In this document: piece after piece, positions 44,126 to 56,037 of the stretch
Position numbering within the stretch: position 1 is the first letter of the stretch
Layout of the letters: each line of letters opens with the position of its first letter
Assembly (NCBI RefSeq): GCF_947179165.1
Contig: NC_077246.1
Span: forward strand, 70,466,421 to 70,530,420
From: Solanum dulcamara
Taxonomy: Eukaryota; Streptophyta; Magnoliopsida; Solanales; Solanaceae
Reading direction: 5' to 3'
Length of the DNA: 64,000 nucleotides
Notes under the pieces: model-generated
Databases searched by the model: none
What the model was told of the DNA's origin: nothing
What the model saw: the letters and a program-made list of their open reading frames with translations, nothing else
Program-made: the position numbers and the translations under genes

Positions 44126-44744
44126 AATCATATATAATCAAAGCTCGTTATAATAAGTATTTATTATAATATTATTTTAATATATTGATCTAATTTTCTA
44201 CGAAATTGATTTTTCATGTTATATTTTATTTTTTTATAAATAACATTCTACCTATAAAAATAGTGACACTCATTACAGCGATATACTCTTTATAAAATTA
44301 TATCTTTGTAATAACTAATTTGTTCATTGAAAATGTTCAATCACTGTTTCTACAAATATATTTTGATTGAATCGATGTGTTTACACAAGGAAAAATTAAG
44401 AAGCTTCCCATTATTTCAGTAAGAATCTGTTTCCTATCATGTGTTTTTTCAATGAGCTGATTCAACGATAATAATTATGTTTTATTTCATTAATTCATGA
44501 TAAAAAAATCTTTATTTCTACTAGTGCTATTCACCCGGCTAATGCCTAAGTGGTGTACTTTCAATAGCAACGTACCTTGAGAAGAAATCACGATAAAGAT
44601 GATTAGTAGTCGAGTATAATTATGAGCTATATGTTGCTTGTATTTTTTAAAAAATGTTATCACATTTGTATTAAATCTATCAAATTTATACTATTTTTAA
44701 AGAATCAGACAAGCATTCATTGATAATTTTAAAAAATCTGAGCA

Positions 44745-45250
44745 ACATAGATTATAAGAATAACAAAACAATCAATTTTGTTCTAAAGAAAAGTAACACT
44801 GCACATGTAATAGAGGGTAAGTCCAAATTATGCATCCTTATAATCTGCATACAAATAAGACATGGCGATGTTTTTATGGATGGTTTGGTTTGCGGGATAA
44901 GATGAGATATTTCAGAAATTAAGTTTGAAATAATATTTATATTATATTTAGTTGACGATATAAATTTATACCTTCATCAAATACTGTATAAATTTTATTT
45001 CAAATTTAATCATGAGATATCCAATCTCATTTTATCTAACTTGAAATCATTTTATTTCATCTGCCAAGTGAAATAAATTAATCTAAAATTATAATCTCAG
45101 AATAATTTAATACGCTTACCAAACGACTCTTCAAACACAGGAAATAGATTATGAGAATAACTAGGGCAATCAATTTTGTTCTAAAAGAAAAGTAACAATT
45201 CACATGTAAGTTGTAACAGATGATATGTCCAAATTATGCATCCTTATAAT
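44745..45250. repeat. dispersed direct repeat pair of about 100 bp
   Basis: Blocks at about 44750-44845 and 45147-45250 share 'CAATCAATTTTGTTCTAAA', 'GAAAAGTAACA', 'CACATGTAA' and 'TCCAAATTATGCATCCTTAT'. They are about 400 bp apart; the segment between could be an old insertion, but no clear terminal signature is seen. Confidence 0.7.
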
Positions 45251-45753
45251 TATGTGGTGTCAATTGTTTTTCAAAAACCGATTTGAACAAATGGAACTGA
45301 ATCGTACCGAATTAATTTTAATATTTTAAAAAAAGTAAAATTGAAGATTTTATCATAAATTTATGATCATATCAAATAACTAAGGTGAATTTTTTATTTT
45401 ACAAAAAGTACTGAAAAGAGTATTAAATCGAACCCTATGAACTTTATCGCGAAAAAAATCTTTCACATAACAAGTTACATTTACGCCCTAGGATGAACGA
45501 TAAAAAAATGGTTTTGAAAACAATTATCAAGCAGACTTTATAATAACTACTTTCAAAACCAATCTTTTGGATAGCATGAAGGAAGAATTGCGAAAATTTG
45601 ATAACCATTGGCATTACAGCAAAATTGAAGAACCGAATTAATTTGATTTAGTTAGGTTTTTTGATATTTATGTTCAGGCCTAACTAGATCTTCAAGAATC
45701 CAATTAAATAGACATCTTGACTAAATATCTTACTCGGATGTCATTAATTAATA

Positions 45754-45997
45754 CTCATCTATTTTAAAAAAAATGATCTAGTTTGATTTGACACGGAATT
45801 TAAAAAAATAAAGAATTTTTTTTTAATTTTATTGTCCTAAATTAAAGTTATATCAAATATACCAAAATATCCTTTAATATTATGGTCTTAAACATGTCAC
45901 GCGAAAAACTGAAATTAAAATATTGCAAAAAGAAGGTCATTTTTTTTTGAAACAGACCAAAAAAGAAAGTAGATTGTTCTTTTTAAAACGGAGGTAG
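45754..45997. mobile_element. Stowaway-type MITE, 244 bp
   Basis: TA at 45752-45753 and 45998-45999 flank it. Left end CTCATCTATTTTAAAAAA, right end TTTTTAAAACGGAGGTAG. The interior contains 'GATCTAGTTTGATTTGACAC' and 'CTTAAACATGTCACG', characteristic of a common Solanaceae Stowaway family. Confidence 0.78.
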
Positions 45998-46334
45998 TAT
46001 AAGATAACCATTGTCAAAGCATAAACCGACTCACAAAAATTCAAAAATAAATTCAATTTATATTTATGATTACACACATCTTTAATTTTCAAATATCATT
46101 TTTTTATTTTGAAAATAAAAACTTTTTTTTCCTTAAATTTTACAATGAAATATGGCCCAAACGACACAAGATTTTTTTTTAGACCATTCTTCTAAAGGGA
46201 CAGAGGAGGGGATGAATTTTGTTTTTGGGCTACTCAAAAGGTTATGAGAAAGCAGTGATAGAAAAGGGACAGTCATGGCTTCTGTATTTATAGCCAAAAC
46301 CGATCCTCATCTACTAAAATATTTTTTAATTTTA

Positions 46335-47487
46335 GGTTGAATTCGGTAGCCCTCTGAAGTTGACATCAATTTTCACGTTATATTTAACTAAGTTTTGTTC
46401 ATTTTAGACACCTTATGTCATGCCCAATGTAAAATTTTGACACTTTTTGCTGATTTGGCACATAATGTATATTGCACGACATTCGAACTCGTGAAAAGTA
46501 CCTTTTTATATATAATTTATTTTATTTTTCTCTCTTCCATCAACTCCACCTTCTACCACCACATATCCACCATTTCTCTTCATCTACCCTCTCTTTATTA
46601 CCATAGAAAACATCCATTTCCAACATTCACTTTTTTCCCTACCACAAGAACCATCAAATTTTCACTCTTCTAATTCATCTGTAACAACAATTCGAAAAAT
46701 TAAATTTGAATCTAAAATAATTTTTAATGAATTCATTTTCATATATCCACAACTTGAAAATTCTTATTAAATAAAAGCTATGTAATTTTTTTTATGTTTT
46801 ATTTAATGTTCTCACAAAAATGCATACAATGATAAGAAATAGAAAAGAAATTAAGTACGGATCGAGGGAGTAGTTGACGATAATGAATAAGTTGCGCTTC
46901 AAATCTGTGAAGAAGGGACCTTTTTCGTTAAGATCGAGAGAATTCTCATCTTCAAGTTTTGAAGAAGGTGTTTTTATGCCTTGCTTTTCGTCTTTGCTCA
47001 TGAATCTTTTCAACAATAAAGTTTCTCATTTTTTTGGTTCTTGAAAAAAAAGTTAAATTTTTTTTGAGTGTTAAATTTTGATTGAAATGATCAATAATGA
47101 TGTATTTGTGTTGCAATTCTTGATTTAAACATTGTTTCATCACTTTGAATTAAAGTATTTGAGATGAAAATTTGAAGACTCTATTAAAGCTTCTTGCAAA
47201 ATGCACCCAAAAAAATTAATTTTGTTAAAATAGTTTACTTTTTTTTTAACTAAAAAATTATTATTTAAAAATTATTTTGGACATTAATGACAAATATCAT
47301 TATTTAATTTGACATTTTACACGTCATTCGCGAGTGTAAAACACACATTATATTTTATTGACTGTAAAAAATTGTCAAAATAACACAGCAGTGCATAACA
47401 TAAAGTGTCTAAAATAAATAAAACTTAGTTGAAGTATCTAAGTGAAAGTTGATGTCAATTTTAAGGGGATCACAAATGAGTTCAGCA
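46335..47487. mobile_element. Mutator-like non-autonomous element, 1153 bp, 9 bp target duplication
   Basis: The identical 9-mer TTAATTTTA stands at 46326-46334 and 47488-47496, the target-site length of Mutator elements. Long terminal inverted repeats of over 100 bp are visible: left 'TTGACATCAATTTTCAC' and 'AACTAAGTTTTGTTCATTTT' are matched in the complement of 47380-47480. The middle holds a pyrimidine-rich segment (about 46520-46680) and weak minus-strand frames at 46792-47143. I recognise no captured gene and no transposase. Confidence 0.82.
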
Positions 47488-47505
47488 TTAATTTTATTGT
47501 GTTAA

Positions 47506-48005
47506 TGATGAAAAGAAAAGTAAGAAAAGTCAAAAAGGCACAACTACTTTTCTTTAATGTCAAAAAGCCACAGCTATAGGCAGAGCTGTTTTTTGTTGGA
47601 AAAAATGATAATGCGTAGAAAAAATATTAACGCGTAGAAAATTTTCACGCGTAGAAAATTTTCACGCGTTTTTTTTCTCCTATAAATAGAGGGCCTCCTG
47701 CCCTCATTTAAATCATCCCAGAAAGAGAGAGTAAGAATACAGAGAAAGTTATACACCAAGATAAATATTGTAGTCTTGAGTGTCCTCTTTAGTAGTTGTT
47801 CCTTTTACAAGAGAGAAGTGTTAAGTGTTGTTTTCTCCTTGTATTTGAGAGCAGTGTACTCTATATTTTATAGTGAGATCCTTCTACCCCGTGGTTTTCC
47901 CCCTCTATCAGTTAGAGGGGTTTCCATATAAAAATCTTGTGTCCAATTTATTTTCATATTATTTGTCATATCAAACTTTAGTTGTGGTGCTTTCTCACCC
48001 CAACA
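47506..48005 (+). repeat. 5' LTR of the copia element
   Basis: 500 bp, starting TGATGAAAAG and ending CACCCCAACA, so it has TG...CA ends. It contains a TATA-like 'CTATAAATAGAGGG' at about 47680 that would serve as the LTR promoter. Confidence 0.85.
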
Positions 48006-48006
48006 G

Positions 48007-48018
48007 TGGTATCAGAGC
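48007..48018 (+). other. primer-binding site, initiator tRNA-Met type
   Basis: TGGTATCAGAGC, complementary to the 3' end of plant initiator tRNA-Met, one base after the 5' LTR. Confidence 0.9.
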
Positions 48019-48189
48019 CCTCGGTTATTCTGTCTGTTTTATGCGAAGATACTATTCGAGAATAGTAAATTTTCGTGAATAGTAAATTTTCGGTTCAAAA
48101 AGAAGAGTGAACACCCTGAGCCATCAAATGCTCAAGGGAATGTTGCATTACCTCGGATGATGACGATATTTTATGTAGTGAGGCAATAT

Positions 48190-49650
48190 CAAATAATGAA
48201 GGCAGAAAACGTTTCGCTGATGTCTGGATCATGGACACAGAAGCAACATGGCACATGACTTCTCGAAAAAACTGGTTCCATCAATATAACCCTATCTTAG
48301 GAGGGTCTGTATTTATGGGAAACGATCATGCTTTGGATGTTATTGGTATTGGGTCCATCAAAATAAAGATGTATGATGGCACGGTTCGCACCATCCAGGA
48401 GGTACAACATGTAAAAGACTTGAAGAAGAATCTATTGTCTTTAGGACAACTAGATGATAATGGATGTTCGTATAAGACTCATGGTGGAGTCATGAGAATA
48501 TCCAAAGGAGCGCTTGTAGTGATGACAACAGAAAAACTTGCTGCAAATCTATATGTGCTTAAAGGTGAAACACACCAAGAAGGAGAAGCATCAATCGCGT
48601 TAGCAAGTTCATTTGAAGAATCAACGATGATATGACATCGTAAACTTGGCCATATGTCGAAATGAGGTTTGAAGATTCTTGCTGAGCAAAAGCTTCTTTC
48701 GGGGCTCAAAAAGGTTTCACTACCCTTTTGTGAGCATTGTGTTACCAGTATGCAAAATAGACTGAAGTTTAGCAGTTCCTCTGCTAAAAGCAAGAAAATA
48801 TTAGATGTGGTCCACTCTGATGTCTGGCAAGCACCGATGGAGTCTCTAGGAGGAGTGAAATATTTTGTGTCATTCATCGATAATTACTCCAGGAGAAGTT
48901 GGGTGTATCCAATTAAAAGAAAGGCAGATATTTTTCCAGTTTTCAAAGAGTTCAAAGCGCAGGTGAAACTTGAATCTGAGAAAAAGATCAAATGTTTGAG
49001 GACAGATAATGGAGGAGAATACACTGGTGATGAATTTAATAACTTTTGTAAACAAGAAGGTATTAAATGGTAGTTCACGGTAGAATATAATCCACAACAA
49101 AATGGAGTAGCAGAGCGGATGAACAGAACCTTGTTGGAACGAACAAGAGCTATGTTGGCAACTGCAGGATTGGAAAAACCATTCTGGGTAAAAGCAGTCA
49201 AAACCGCCTGTTATGTGATCAATCAGTCACCATCAACCGCAATTGATCTGAAAATGCTAATGGAGATGTGGAAAGGAAAACCAGCTGATTATTCTTGCTT
49301 ACATATATTCAGAAGTCCTGCTTATGTTATGTACAACACCCAAGAAAAATTAAAGTTGGATCCAAAATCCAGGGAATGCATTTTCTTAGGGTATGCTGAT
49401 GGAGTCAAGGGGTATCGCTTGTGGGATTCCACAGCCCGCAAGGTGGTAATCAGCAGGGATGTTGTATTTGTTGAAAACAAGATACAAGCAAAAGAAGGTA
49501 GCACTTCAAAAGAAAAATCAGAAACTACTACAGTTGAAGTTGAAGAAATTGAAGAAGTTCCAGTTTCTTCTGAAGCAGCACCAGAGCACGAAGAACAAGA
49601 GCAAGCTGATGAAAAGAAAAGTAAGAAAATTCAAAAAGGCACAACTACTT
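48190..49650 (+). pseudogene. copia pol remnant: protease end and integrase with stop codons
   Basis: In order: a protease remnant 'WIMDTEATWHMTSR', where the usual DTGA/DSGA motif reads DTEA; a GAG-pre-integrase segment to about 48630; a zinc-binding HHCC region ('HRKLGH' then 'CEHC'); and an integrase core with its first Asp in 'VVHSDVW', second Asp in 'RTDNGGEY' and Glu in 'NGVAERMNRTL'. Stops interrupt it at 48633 (TGA), near 48664 (TGA) and at 49071 (TAG). Each could come from a single C-to-T or G-to-A change. The frame continues to a glutamate-rich linker and enters the 3' LTR at 49607. Not functional. Confidence 0.85.
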
Positions 49651-50104
49651 TTCTTTAATGTCAAAAAGCCACAGCTATAGGCAGAGCTGTTTTTTGTTGA
49701 AAAAAATAGTAACACGTAGAAAAAATATTAACACGTAGAAAATTTTCACGCTCAGAAATTTTTTACGCATTTTCTTTCTCCTATAAATAGAGGGCCTCAT
49801 GCCCTCATTTAAATCATCCTAGAAAGAGAGAGTAAGAATACAAAGAAAATTATACACCAAGATAAATATTGTAGTCTTGAGTGTTCTCTTTAGTAGTTGT
49901 TCCTTTTACAAGAGGGAAGTGTTAAGTGTTATTTTCTCCTTGTATTTGAGAGCAGTAATCTATATTTTATAGTGAGATCCTTCTACCCCGTGGTTTTTCC
50001 CTTCTATCAGTTAGAGAGATTTCCACGTAAAATTCTCGTGTCCAATTTATTTTCATATTATTTGTCATATCAAACTTTAGATGTGGTGCTTTCTCACCCC
50101 AGCA
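49607..50104 (+). repeat. 3' LTR of the copia element
   Basis: 498 bp and clearly homologous to 47506-48005, ending CACCCCAGCA. Differences include several CG-to-CA changes around 49705-49770, consistent with decay of methylated cytosines. Divergence suggests an old insertion. Confidence 0.85.
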
Positions 50105-50446
50105 TTTAAGAATGTGACGACAAATAAATTGAAAGAAAGTAACATACATGTAACAAAGGTTATATATGTCTAAACATTGTAAGGATTATATATATCCTTT
50201 TAATTTGCATAAATATCGAACAAGGCATGTTTTTTTCCATTTTTCTTTAAGAAATGTTGTCTTTTCAATAAGGAAAAATAAAAATAACACCACTAATTTT
50301 TTTGATTAGTATTTTGCAGCGGAATCAGTGTTTTTATTAAGAGGATTTAGAATTAAAATGAAAAAAGTAAATAAACATAAAAGTTAAGGAAATTCAATAT
50401 TTACATTTGATATAAGTTTAGTTTTCCGCAAAAAGGAGTTCAAAAG

Positions 50447-50979
50447 TAGGGATGATAATGAGGCGGGTCGGGTCGGGTTTAGAGTTATACGGGACGGATG
50501 TGGGGCGGATTGAAGTAATTATTATCAAAATTAATGCGGGTTTATGCGCGTTTAAGGTATCTAATAGGAATTCGAAGAGAATTATATCTTTGTAATTAGT
50601 AAAAATCAAATATATAAACTTTTTATATAAAATTTTGACTTTAATTTTAAATTCTTTTTTTTTAAAATAATTTAAACTAGATAAATGTTAATTAGAGTTA
50701 ATTAGCAATTAAGAAACAATTATTGAAATATTAATTAGAAATAATTAATTAGTTATTGAGATGTTAATTAGCTAAAAATGAAAAAAAATATGAATTTTAT
50801 TTTTCATATTAAACTCAATTAAAAAAAGAAAAAAAACATAAAAAGTTATGTGGGGCGGGTTTATACGGGGCGGGGCGGATTGAAAATGGAAAAAATTGTT
50901 ATGCGGGCAGGGTGGGGCGGTTTAAAAAATTTGCGGGTTGAGCTCAACCCGTCCCGCCCCGCCCCATTGCCATCCCTAT
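50447..50979. mobile_element. hAT-like non-autonomous element with G/C-rich termini
   Basis: Left end TAGGGATGATAATGAGGCGG, right end in reverse complement TAGGGATGGCAATGGGGCGG. Flanking octamers TTCAAAAG (50439-50446) and TTTAAAAG (50980-50987) differ at one position. The interior is AT-rich with repeats of 'TTAATTAG', and the ends carry repeated 'GGGGCGG'. About 533 bp with no coding. Confidence 0.75.
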
Positions 50980-51000
50980 TTAAAAGAGCATAATTTTCTA

Positions 51001-51321
51001 CTCCCTTCGTTCCTTTTATATGTTGTCCTTACTAAAAACAGATGGTTCTTAATATTTGTCATTTCACAAAATTACTGCATAAATGACACTATTTTTTCTA
51101 TTTTACCCTTGTGAGTTATTAGCCTTGTTTGACTAACATAGAAAAACTAAATAAATAATTTATGTCCATTGATCAAATTAATTAATCAAAATAAATTAAT
51201 TCATATTTATTGATTGAAAGACTTCAAAAAAACATTAATTAAGATTAAAATAGTAAACTTACTTAATTTCTTAATGCACGTAAACTCTAAAATAATGATA
51301 TATAAAGAAAAACGGAGGGAT
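51001..51321. mobile_element. Stowaway-type MITE, 321 bp
   Basis: Left end CTCCCTTCGTTCCTTTTATA preceded by TA; right end AAAACGGAGGGA followed by TTA. No coding. Confidence 0.72.
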
Positions 51322-52118
51322 TACATTTCAAGTCCTTAAACACTCGTACTAATAATTCTTTTCGAAAGATAAACAAAGCTTGTGTAAAATAAGAAAAAAT
51401 TAAAACTAATATGCCCAATAAATAATACAACCTCGTGAAGATGGATTCTATATTATTAAAAAAAATGTCACACGTAGGTTATAGTGGCCTTTGACTTCCA
51501 CTTATTTACAGTGTCTTTTGTGTGTTTATAGGTTATGGATTTTCCTAGTTAAATCAATAATTGATTCTTGCGTCATGATAATTTGTGTAAAGATCTCAAG
51601 GACGTATCTTCCCTGATTACATTACACTCTCTTGAATTACAATAAATACAGAATATTTTGTACACGTACTACTTTTTTTTTTTTTGATTTGTTCAGCATA
51701 TAATCAAGAAATTTTTTGTAGGAAAAATCCAAAAGATCCAAAAGATACAAGTGGTGAAATAGACTTTGTAAACCTAATTTCAGGGGAGTGGGTTTTGACT
51801 TATGGGAAAAGGGGAGCTTTTGGAAGTTTCACAAAATTCAGTCTGTGTGGGCAGGTGTGAACTTTGGTCCGTGAGCTTTTTGGTCTTCTTTTTCACTCAC
51901 TTGCTTAATGTATTTCCGGAAGACATGTTGGTGTTTGGCCCTACATACACATCGTCTCTTGCTAAATCAATTATTCTATTTTTGTATCGAGTTAAACTAG
52001 ATCATATAAATTGAAATAAAGAGAGTTTAGAGGTTATTCAAAGTAAGTTACGTAGGAATTAGCAATATAAAAATTGTTTACGTTAGGAATAGTAATGTTT
52101 TAATTGTTATGTGGCGAT
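51322..52118. other. intergenic, nothing recognised
   Basis: AT-rich sequence; a short frame at 51802-52014 has no family features. Confidence 0.45.
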
Positions 52119-52510
52119 TAATACAACAACAATAATATACCTAGTGAAATTCCACTAAACGAGATTTAGGAAGGATAAAATGATGAAGAAAACATATCAT
52201 TAAGTTTACGAGAAAGAAATAATAACAACATCAAAATAATTTTCGATATACCATCAGTTCAGGTGCATCAAACCCAAGTAAAGGAAGAAAAAAATAATGA
52301 AGAAAACATATCATTAAGTTTACGAGAAAGAAATAATAACAACATCAAAATAATGTGATACTCAAAACACAATAAACAACATATGGCAAAAACTATAAAG
52401 ATGTACCTAAATTGTCCCAAGGTAAAACAACACTCTACACCTACTAACCTTCTATGCTAATGCCCAACCTCCACTTTTTTCTATCTAGAGTTATATTCTG
52501 GGTAATATAA
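52119..52510 (-). mobile_element. LINE 3' end fragment
   Basis: The complement starts with ACAACAACAATAATATACC and later has 'CACTCTACACCTACTAACC' and 'CTATGCTAATGCCCAACC', as in the other inverted LINE tails. A 58-base direct duplication lies inside it. Confidence 0.6.
52183..52354. repeat. identical 58-base direct duplication
   Basis: Positions 52183-52240 and 52297-52354 are identical by eye over 58 bases, starting ATGAAGAAAACATATC. Identity suggests a recent duplication inside an old LINE remnant. Confidence 0.9.
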
Positions 52511-52690
52511 AATTGTCCATGTATCATTTGTTTTAAACTATGGAGTATTAGTTATTGAGTTCTGAACTCCATGCCAAATCCCATCAAATCCAACTCCCCT
52601 GATTTACGCCACTTCTACTCTTTAGATTTGATCACTCTCTCACGGACTCGAATTTAATTTTTTTTAAAAACCGCCAACCCTCAATCTTTG

Positions 52691-52704
52691 TATATATATA
52701 TACA
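52691..52704 (+). promoter_or_regulatory. TATA box of the SOSEKI gene
   Basis: TATATATATATACA lies about 155 bases before the start codon at 52857. Confidence 0.55.
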
Positions 52705-52856
52705 CATTACTTGTTCCCGCTAAACTACAAACAAAAACTTCCCCTGGAACACAACTTACAACTTTTTCATATACTACTAAAGAGCAATTTAGAGAAAATC
52801 TCATCCCAACAAAAAGTAAAAATCCTTGTAGTTCCGGAGAATCCAATAAGTGATCA

Positions 52857-53919
52857 ATGGCAGTAACAACGAGTTCGAATGCCAGAACAAGCACTGAGGT
52901 TTTGATCCCGAAGAAATGGAATCACAAGGAGACTTCTTCTTCTCCTGAGAGAAATATCATTTGGATTGAACCAAAGCTTAATAAAGCTTTAAAAAGTGTT
53001 CCTGTTATCTATTATATCTCCAGAAATGGACAACTTGAGCATCCGCATTTCATCCAAGTTCCTTTCTCTTCCTCTGATAACGGACTGTATCTCCGAGGTA
53101 ATAACACCAAATCCACTATGATTCGTATAATTTTCAAATACAGAGTATTTTTTTTGTTGCTGATTTGTGATTTTTTGGTTTTATTGTCAGATGTGATAAA
53201 TCGGTTGAATTTTCTGAGAGGAAAAGGCATGGGTTATTTGTTCTCTTGGTCCTGCAAGCGGTAAATTTCTATTTTCTGATGAAATATACGAAGGATTTTT
53301 AACTTTTTGGATGCAATTTGTGTTTTAAGTGTTGATGATTTCGATCTACAGGAGTTATAAAAATGGATATGTATGGCATGATTTATCGGAGAATGATTTG
53401 ATTCATCCAACGAACGGTCAGGATTACGTTCTGAAAGGATCGGAGCTTCTAGAAACTTCAATCAGTTCTCGATTTTGTGAAATTTCGTTACCTGAATCGC
53501 AGAAATCTTCCGATGAAAATCGCGATTCTTCTTCTTCATCGACTACGACAAGGAGGAGGAATCAGTCGTGGAGTTCATTTGAGAATCCTCAACAAGAGTA
53601 CAGGTTAATGTACAAGTGTGAATCAGGCCGAGAAATCGCCGGAAAATTCATGTCGACAGCAGCGGCGGCAGATGCCGCGACTCAGACGGAGGAGAAACGG
53701 AAGGAGAAGAAGATTGCGGAGCTGAGCAGAGAAGATTTGTCTCCGCCGCCACCATCGATGTCTAGCTCCGACGGAATAGACGGTGGGGATGGATCGAAAG
53801 GGGTTAGTGTTGGAGATCAAACGTCTGAGAATGAGTTTAGCAGTGGTAGAATGAGTGCTTCTCGAGTTGTGATGCAGCTTATCACTTGTGGATCGTCCAC
53901 TTCAGCTGTTCGAAGTTAG
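52857..53919 (+). CDS. SOSEKI polarity protein (DUF966)
   Basis: Three exons: 52857-53097, 53191-53260 and 53352-53919, in frame to 292 residues with GT-AG introns. Residues about 45-125 form the DIX-like oligomerisation domain: '[19 protein letters not shown]', '[20 protein letters not shown]', '[19 protein letters not shown]', '[14 protein letters not shown]'. Such domains polymerise in SOSEKI proteins, which accumulate at cell edges and corners and guide polar growth and division. The C-terminal half is Ser-rich and disordered, with conserved patches '[18 protein letters not shown]', '[10 protein letters not shown]' and '[14 protein letters not shown]' near the end. There is no signal peptide; membrane edge targeting is by family knowledge. 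The start ATG matches the family N-terminus (Met-Ala-Val). It looks intact. Confidence 0.94.
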
Positions 53920-54889
53920 AAATTTTATTAAGGAGGTTAAAAATATAAATACACTAAGATATTGAAGGTGATTTAATAAAAAGTAATTTTTATTATGTAT
54001 ACATTGTAAATTTTCTTCATTCCCCCTCAGCCTTACCTGACTTCACTCTTGCTTTTTGTTCACCAATCGATACAACAGTTATCCTTGTGAACCCTGCAAG
54101 GGCCTATGAGCAAGAAACGGTAAATAAGATTGATCCAGTTCGGATTGTTGGGCTGAGTAAAATATTGAAAAGTTTTATTTGGAATTTAGGTTCATTTGAC
54201 AACTGGTTAAAAAGGACTTACGAGTTACAAAGATCAGTTTTTATGCATATTTTATTATTTCATCTTCTTTTTTGAGTCTAAATTTTTCATCTACATTCTT
54301 ATCTCTATTCTTAGTTACTTGTTAATTCGGTATCTTTCATTTTAAATCAAGAGTTAATGTGTTGTTATTATAATTTGGCTATTAGTGATTATATAATGTT
54401 TGAGTATTTGTGTTGAGAATTCGAGTTTGTTATAGTTACATTGTAGTGTTTTTCAACCAAGCAATTGAGTCATGCATATGTTGCAAATGCGAACCTTTGT
54501 GAGCCATACGTTAGATAATCAATAGTTGTTGTTAGAGGTCGATTAGACATGGATTATGGCCAAGTTGGACGTATAACAAAAGATTAGAAGAAAGGAATTG
54601 TGAAGAAGGAATCAAACTGCTCAAAGCTTTCTTCTTTGAATAGAAAAATATGGCTGCTGAATTACAAGAAAAAAACAGAGCGTAACTTTTTCTTTCTCTG
54701 TAAAAAAAATAGATACCTGTTGCTAATATAACTCCTAAGTTATAGTGTTTTATTCCACTAAACAAATTCCTTAACTTACTCCTAAATCTCAGGCCACTTT
54801 CTAAGGTGAACAAACCTCACCTGAATAGTTAATTTTGACCTGGTAAATGCAGTAAAATAAACAACAGTAATAAGTTGCACTAATTTGTC
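53920..54889. other. SOSEKI 3' flank and intergenic sequence
   Basis: AT-rich, no recognisable gene. Satellite begins at about 54890. Confidence 0.5.
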
Positions 54890-55044
54890 ATAGCAGCGTA
54901 CTGCTACTCAAAGTCACTACGGAGGATCCAATATAGTTTTTGCAAAAAAAAATGTCCAAAAGTCAATTCACCAAAAAATTTATTGGCTAACACACACTAA
55001 AAATAAAGACAATCGCCTAATTTCTATTGAATGACCTCTAAATG
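54890..55044 (+). repeat. satellite monomer at the left edge of the array
   Basis: One diverged monomer ('GGAGGATCCAATATAG', 'GTCAATTCACCAAAA', 'GGCTAACACACACTAAAAA', 'GACCTCTAAATG'). It is cut by the gypsy LTR at 55045. Confidence 0.8.
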
Positions 55045-55959
55045 TGTAACAACCCCTAAAACGTTGTATGTCGGTATTTCAATTCTCGATAAAAATGATA
55101 CAGCCTATGTATTTTGGGCATAACTTTTCATAGAATAATCCAAATTAGGTGATTCAAATTTCTGAGTAACCACAACATCATTACCTACAACTTTTATGAA
55201 GAATATATCTTAAGATTCGGAGTTTAAGTAGATCAAATAAATTAATCTTTGCAAGACATAGTGCTGTGACGAAATGGAATATTTGTAGAATAAAATTCAT
55301 ATCTCGATGTAGCATGCTCTAAATTGGATGATTCTTGAACTAAATGAAACTAGACTTCTATATCTACAATTCTTATGAAGACACCAAATTCTAATAAGGA
55401 ATTTATCTTGTTCAAACGCAACTTCGAAAACAGATATTCCGTTAAAAGAGATTTCATCTCACCTACCATAGAAAGATCTAGAACCATTTGACATCATCCA
55501 TGACATCAAAATCCTCCATTGAATTTTCAAGATCATCCTTTGTAATTAATTTTATTTATTGTTAAGTCCCTGCTCCACATCTATAAATACCCACCTTATT
55601 TTCTCATTTTATTCATCAAACTTTCTTAAGCAACTCTTCTCTCTATATACTTCATTACTCATTCTCAAATATAGATTTAGTTTTAGTAGTATAAAAATAC
55701 TACTCCGGTGATTCTTATACTCCGGGTAGTACACAAAATGCTCCGGCGAGAAGAAAAGACTAGGGGTCCAAGAGTGTTCCAATTCGGAGTAAAGTTTCGG
55801 ATTTAAGGTATGTAAGACTTTCATAGCATTGGATTGTGTTCGTCCATGCGCCCAATATTTAAATTCATTATAATTGAGTTATAGTTGAGTTTTATCCAAA
55901 TCTTGAATTCTAAATAAATTAATTCTTCTTCTATTGAGTTAGATATATTTATGCATTGA

Positions 55960-56037
<78 letters not shown>

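Larger units (their letters stand above)
42942..45753. other. intergenic, AT-rich
   Basis: Contains a poly-G run, a duplicated block at 43980-44125 and the two direct repeats at 44745-44840 and 45147-45250. No gene is supported; the short frames have no family features. Confidence 0.45.
47506..50104 (+). mobile_element. deletion derivative of a Ty1-copia retrotransposon
   Basis: Two LTRs, a primer site and a broken integrase occupy 2.6 kb, against roughly 5 kb for a complete element. Missing are almost all of gag (only about 170 bases lie between the primer site and the protease remnant) and the whole reverse transcriptase and RNase H. The integrase frame runs straight into the 3' LTR. Flanking pentamers GTTAA (left) and TTTAA (right) agree at four of five positions and may be the aged target duplication. 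Confidence 0.86.

Noticed and set aside
46395..46673. 92-codon plus-strand frame inside the Mutator-like element
   Set aside because: A CT-rich non-coding tract read as Ser/Thr/Phe-rich protein; no start context, no similarity recognised.
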